This document shows, piece after piece, positions 22,973-25,845 of a stretch of 25,845 nt of DNA (position 1 is its first letter; each line of letters begins with the position of its first letter). The notes under the pieces were generated by a model, which saw nothing but the letters and a program-made list of their open reading frames with translations, did no database searches and had not been told where the DNA came from. The DNA comes from Candidatus Nitrosopumilus sp. (lineage in GTDB: Archaea > Thermoproteota > Nitrososphaeria > Nitrososphaerales > Nitrosopumilaceae): assembly GCA_029861085.1 (NCBI GenBank), contig JAOUAE010000003.1:1-25845 (forward strand), in the 5' to 3' direction. Position numbers and translations under genes: made by a program.

Positions 22973-22982
22973 ATTTAAATAA
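22973..22982 (+). promoter_or_regulatory. TATA box of the cyclophilin-like gene
   Basis: ATTTAAATAA; the transcript would start near 23003 and give a leader of about 25 bases before ATG 23028. A weaker candidate, GTATAAAATA, lies near 22942-22951. Confidence 0.5.
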
Positions 22983-23027
22983 CACTTGGTTCGCAATGGT
23001 TTTCTATTTCAAAAATTATACATCTAT

Positions 23028-23417
23028 ATGAAATATTCAGTTGAGATGACAATTCCTTCTTCTTCAAAGATACTATTAGAATTGGACGATACGTATTCTC
23101 CAAATACTGTCCGTGATTTAATTGAAAAGTTACCTTTTACCGTTAACCTTAATGTCTGGGGGGATGAAATTTACACTTCAAAATCCCCCATATCACAACC
23201 CGAAGAAAATGCCAAATCTCCTGTCCAATTAAATGATGTTGCATATTGGCCAACTGGCAAAGCAATATGCTTGTTTTATGGTCCAACCCCTATCGGAAAA
23301 CCTGGAGAAATTACTCCTGCATCTCCTGTCAATATTATTGGAAAAATTATTTCTCCAGACAAAACTAGTTTAGATGATGTTGACAGTGAACGTGCTACTT
23401 TTAGCTTAAGATCTTGA
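23028..23417 (+). CDS. Cyclophilin-like fold protein (TM1367 type)
   Basis: 129 residues. ATG 23028 (MKYSVEMTIPSSS) is chosen: the frame opens 14 codons earlier at a TTG, but that lies upstream of the expected transcript start and has no homologous feel. The layout, with an N-terminal LELDDTYSPNTVRDLIEKLPF, then VWGDEIYTS, DVAYWPTGKAICLFYGPTPIG and NIIGKI, matches the small cyclophilin-like beta-barrel family typified by Thermotoga TM1367. Such proteins lack the peptidyl-prolyl isomerase catalytic residues and their role is unknown. No signal peptide. It converges on the JAMM gene, one base apart. Confidence 0.82.
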   Translation: MKYSVEMTIPSSSKILLELDDTYSPNTVRDLIEKLPFTVNLNVWGDEIYTSKSPISQPEENAKSPVQLNDVAYWPTGKAICLFYGPTPIGKPGEITPASPVNIIGKIISPDKTSLDDVDSERATFSLRS

Positions 23418-23418
23418 A

Positions 23419-23811
23419 TTATTTTTCTATAATTGGAATTTCTATAATGTTTGATTCAAGAAAAAATGCCTTGAAATTTTTGTTGATTCCTGAATAAATT
23501 ATCCATACTACTGGATTACTTTGCATAAATTTTTTGTCGGTATTTGATGGAAATGCATCTGAATTAGGATGTGAATGAAAAATTCCTATTACATCTACCC
23601 TCTTTTCTTCTGCAATTTTATATCCTTCAATTAATTGCTCGTTTGAAATTGTAAAGTTTACAGGTGACTTTTCGATATTTTCTGTTAAGAATAGGTCTGA
23701 AACTTGGTTATCTTTACCAAATAATAACGCACATGATTCGTAAGGTTTATGATTTTCTGAATACTCTGATAGAGTTTTTTTATCTGACTGTGATAGAATA
23801 ATTCCCTGCAA
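23419..23811 (-). CDS. JAMM/MPN-domain metalloprotease
   Basis: 130 residues from TTG 23811, two bases after the cupredoxin membrane protein stop, so in one operon with it. The JAMM zinc site is complete: E25 (YESCALLFG), H79-S80-H81-P82, S89 and D92 in HSHPNSDAFPSNTD. The family includes deubiquitinase-like isopeptidases and proteases that free or trim ubiquitin-like modifiers, sulfur-carrier proteins or other C-terminal tails. The single domain with no partner and a full-length fold matches archaeal JAMM proteins. Its substrate is unknown; the coupled copper protein is an unusual neighbour. Confidence 0.88.
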   Translation of the reverse strand: MQGIILSQSDKKTLSEYSENHKPYESCALLFGKDNQVSDLFLTENIEKSPVNFTISNEQLIEGYKIAEEKRVDVIGIFHSHPNSDAFPSNTDKKFMQSNPVVWIIYSGINKNFKAFFLESNIIEIPIIEK

Positions 23812-23813
23812 AC

Positions 23814-24908
23814 CTATTCTACGTTAACAGTTCCAATCATCCATGGATGTAAAATACAATAGTAGTCAAAGCTTCCCACGTCTGCAAATGTGAATTCATA
23901 CATCTCTCCTGCAGCCAATATGTCTGAATCAAACACTCCGTCACCTCCTCCAGTTGGATTTCCTGAAGTTGCAGTATGCAATGTATTGTCTATGTTTTCC
24001 CAGACAACTGTAGTTCCAACTGAAATATTGATAACTTCTGGATCGTAATATATTTGCCCTTCTTCTAGAATTGCTGCTCCTTCTGGAATTATAATTTTGG
24101 TTGGCTCTTTTGGCGTTTCAATTACTAATGTTGCAACCATCCAAGGATGTACAATGCACAAATATTCGTATTCACCTACTTCCAAATTAGTTGTATCTAG
24201 TGTAAAAACTTCACCCGCATCCATTAAACTAGAATCAAATGTTTCTCCAAAGTCTATTGCGCTTGTAACTGTATGTGGAACTGAATCTGCATTTGTCCAT
24301 TCAACTATGTGCCCTTGTGGAACAATCGCAATGTCTGGATCATAATCTGGATTTCCTTCTTGAACTGAATCTGCGAGAATTTCAATTGCAAAAATTGGTC
24401 CGGAAGGTATGATCTCTTCAACCGGTTCTTCGACTCCGATTTGCTGAGGAATCATATATGTGTCAGGAGCTGAGAAAATTCCAAATGATATCCACATAAT
24501 AATTCCAGTTGCAGCTGCAATTGCGGTAATTCCTCCAATTGGTTTTGCAAAACTTGGATGTTTCATTGATAGATATGCAAAGATGATTGAAGGGAATGCA
24601 ATTGCCATTAAAATTCCTGCCAATGTTACTGTAAAGTTTGATGTATTCATGGTCATAGCAAACATTCCGAATCCTAATGCTATTGACAAAATTACCAAAG
24701 TCGTTGCTTTGGCTCTATTACTGGTTGAAACTCCCCCGTCTAAGATACCTGCTCCTAGGAAAATTAATCCTACAAACATGGTAAGACCGGTTAATGCATG
24801 CATGCCATCAATGAACGTATGTGCAATTCCTGCATACGATAATGTCAGACCAGCTAGTCCTATAGCCGTAAGTCCCATTCCTGGCATCATAAGGTCCCAG
24901 TTACTCAT
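23814..24908 (-). CDS. Five-TM membrane protein with two C-terminal cupredoxin domains
   Basis: 364 residues, ATG start. Five hydrophobic helices (about residues 7-29, 35-57, 67-88, 92-113, 121-142) precede a short linker and two blue-copper domains. Ligands are H212, C251, H254, M257 and H311, C351, H354, M357 (CIVHPWM and CILHPWM). Unlike the two other cupredoxin proteins in the window, these domains lack the PGC-EC pair and have a D-P element instead. The layout suggests a membrane-integral copper protein with external electron-transfer domains. It lies divergent to ctaB, heme O synthase, so a role in the terminal oxidase or quinol/copper electron chain is a reasonable inference. It could also serve ammonia oxidation. 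Confidence 0.88.
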   Translation of the reverse strand: MSNWDLMMPGMGLTAIGLAGLTLSYAGIAHTFIDGMHALTGLTMFVGLIFLGAGILDGGVSTSNRAKATTLVILSIALGFGMFAMTMNTSNFTVTLAGILMAIAFPSIIFAYLSMKHPSFAKPIGGITAIAAATGIIMWISFGIFSAPDTYMIPQQIGVEEPVEEIIPSGPIFAIEILADSVQEGNPDYDPDIAIVPQGHIVEWTNADSVPHTVTSAIDFGETFDSSLMDAGEVFTLDTTNLEVGEYEYLCIVHPWMVATLVIETPKEPTKIIIPEGAAILEEGQIYYDPEVINISVGTTVVWENIDNTLHTATSGNPTGGGDGVFDSDILAAGEMYEFTFADVGSFDYYCILHPWMIGTVNVE

Positions 24909-25005
24909 TCAAAATAGCTGATAGGGTTGAATACTTATTCCTTTTGAAATAACATAGATCTACTAGACAAAGAAATTAAATGGCTTTGTAATGGGGTAGA
25001 ATGAA

Positions 25006-25845
25006 TTGGGATTTAATGAAATACTGGAGATATCTAAACCTAGAATTGTAGTTCTTTTAGTAATTACCGCAGTTACATCCATGTATGCTGCAAGTAAACT
25101 AGTTCCTGGTACTCCTGAACTGGAATATTGGTCATATTTGCACATTATTATTGCAGGGGCATTGGCATCTGCAGGTTCTAGTGCGCTAAATCACTACTAT
25201 GATAAGGATATTGATCCAAAAATGACAAGAACAAGAACAAGACCTATTCCATCTGGACGGATGAGGGCATCCAATGTTTTAGTTTATGGGCTGCTTGTAA
25301 GTTGTATATCTGTAATCTATGGATATTTTGCACTAAATACAGTATCTGCTTTCTTTATTGCAATTGGTATTTTCTCATATGTGATCATTTATACAGTTTG
25401 GTTAAAACGAAAAAATTCTTCAAATATTGTAATTGGTGGAATTGCAGGTAGTGCTGCAGCTTGGGCAGGATGGGCAGCAGCTACTGGCAGTATGGATTTG
25501 TTAGGATTCTTAGTTGGATTCTTGGTGTTTGTTTGGACTCCTTCTCACTTTTGGTGTCTTGCAATGAAAATTAAAGATGAATATGCGCAAGCAGGAGTTC
25601 CAATGCTTCCTGTAGTAATTGGTATGCACAAAACATCCAAATTTATTTTGGGCAATACGTTAATTTTAATTCCTTATTCATTATTACTTTCATTTATTCC
25701 AGATGGCATGGGAATTGTTTACACTGTTATTGCATTAGTCTCAGGAGGATTGATGCTTGCATACCACTACAAACTAACAAAGAATCCTACATCTGAATTT
25801 GCTTGGAAAGCATACAAGGTAACTGCTCCGTATCTCACAATAATT
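25006..25845 (+). CDS. ctaB: Protoheme IX farnesyltransferase (heme O synthase), 3' end outside window
   Basis: 280 codons are present and the frame is open to the window edge. TTG 25006 is the only start after an in-frame TAG at 24997-24999, and TTAAAT about 30 bases upstream could be its TATA box. The UbiA-type Asp-rich motif is NHYYDKDIDPKMTRTRTRP, and the second Asp-containing loop is KDEYAQAGVPMLP. HFW in the segment FVWTPSHFWCLAMK is a CtaB signature. At least six membrane helices are visible. The enzyme transfers a farnesyl group to heme b to make heme O for terminal oxidases. Only the last helix or two seem to be missing. Confidence 0.95.
   Translation, partial: MGFNEILEISKPRIVVLLVITAVTSMYAASKLVPGTPELEYWSYLHIIIAGALASAGSSALNHYYDKDIDPKMTRTRTRPIPSGRMRASNVLVYGLLVSCISVIYGYFALNTVSAFFIAIGIFSYVIIYTVWLKRKNSSNIVIGGIAGSAAAWAGWAAATGSMDLLGFLVGFLVFVWTPSHFWCLAMKIKDEYAQAGVPMLPVVIGMHKTSKFILGNTLILIPYSLLLSFIPDGMGIVYTVIALVSGGLMLAYHYKLTKNPTSEFAWKAYKVTAPYLTII

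Noticed and set aside
24963..25145. Minus-strand 60-codon ORF opposite ctaB
   Set aside because: Antisense shadow of the heme O synthase gene.

Overview
The window looks like a piece of a chromosome from an ammonia-oxidising archaeon of the Nitrososphaerota (Thaumarchaeota), close to Nitrosopumilus or Nitrosarchaeum. The signs are AT-rich DNA, archaeal informational genes (ribosomal protein L15e, Rpo7 and Spt4, HerA-NurA-Mre11-Rad50), TATA boxes about 26 bases before start codons (leaderless transcripts), many TTG and GTG starts, a PEFG-type C-terminal sorting signal, and five blue-copper (cupredoxin) domains in three proteins. The assignment rests on gene content, not on a database search.

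Layout. 1-2570: the 3' end of an Ala-rich, membrane-anchored surface protein with 27-bp repeats, a secreted protein on the minus strand, ribosomal protein L15e behind a structured leader, a signal-peptide membrane protein, and a 26-residue membrane microprotein. 2571-4712: a thioredoxin-fold protein, a small unknown protein, and about 970 bases without an intact gene that end in a decayed copy of that small protein. 4713-6583: a HEAT-repeat protein overlapping a large Kazal/cupredoxin fusion protein. 6650-12494 (minus strand): the DNA-end-resection operon nurA-herA-mre11-rad50, followed by an unlisted 57-residue zinc-ribbon-like ORF. 12568-13602: an S-layer-like secreted protein. 13713-17420: a small alarmone-hydrolase-like HD protein and the de novo NAD genes nadX, nadA and nadC, with a TPR protein between nadA and nadC. 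17463-18249: spt4 and rpo7. 18395-20013: an Mrp/NBP35 Fe-S carrier and a GTP-dependent dephospho-CoA kinase. 20016-20075: a convincing C/D box guide RNA. 20292-21250: a SprT-like metalloprotein and two small Cys-containing proteins. 21604-22470: a PEFG-anchored cupredoxin. 23028-24908: a cyclophilin-like protein, a JAMM metalloprotease and a five-TM protein with two cupredoxin domains. 25006 to the end: heme O synthase (ctaB), truncated by the window.

How the genes fit together. The copper proteins and ctaB belong to the copper- and heme-based respiratory chain of these organisms. nadX, nadA and nadC together carry aspartate to nicotinate mononucleotide. NurA, HerA, Mre11 and Rad50 form one translationally coupled unit for double-strand-break resection. 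The less expected items are the C/D box sRNA with fully consistent kink-turns, the stop-containing paralogue at 4600-4695, the 77-bp identical block shared by two cupredoxin domains of one protein, the domain-order swap between two cupredoxin proteins, and two short ORFs (2489-2569 and 6650-6823).
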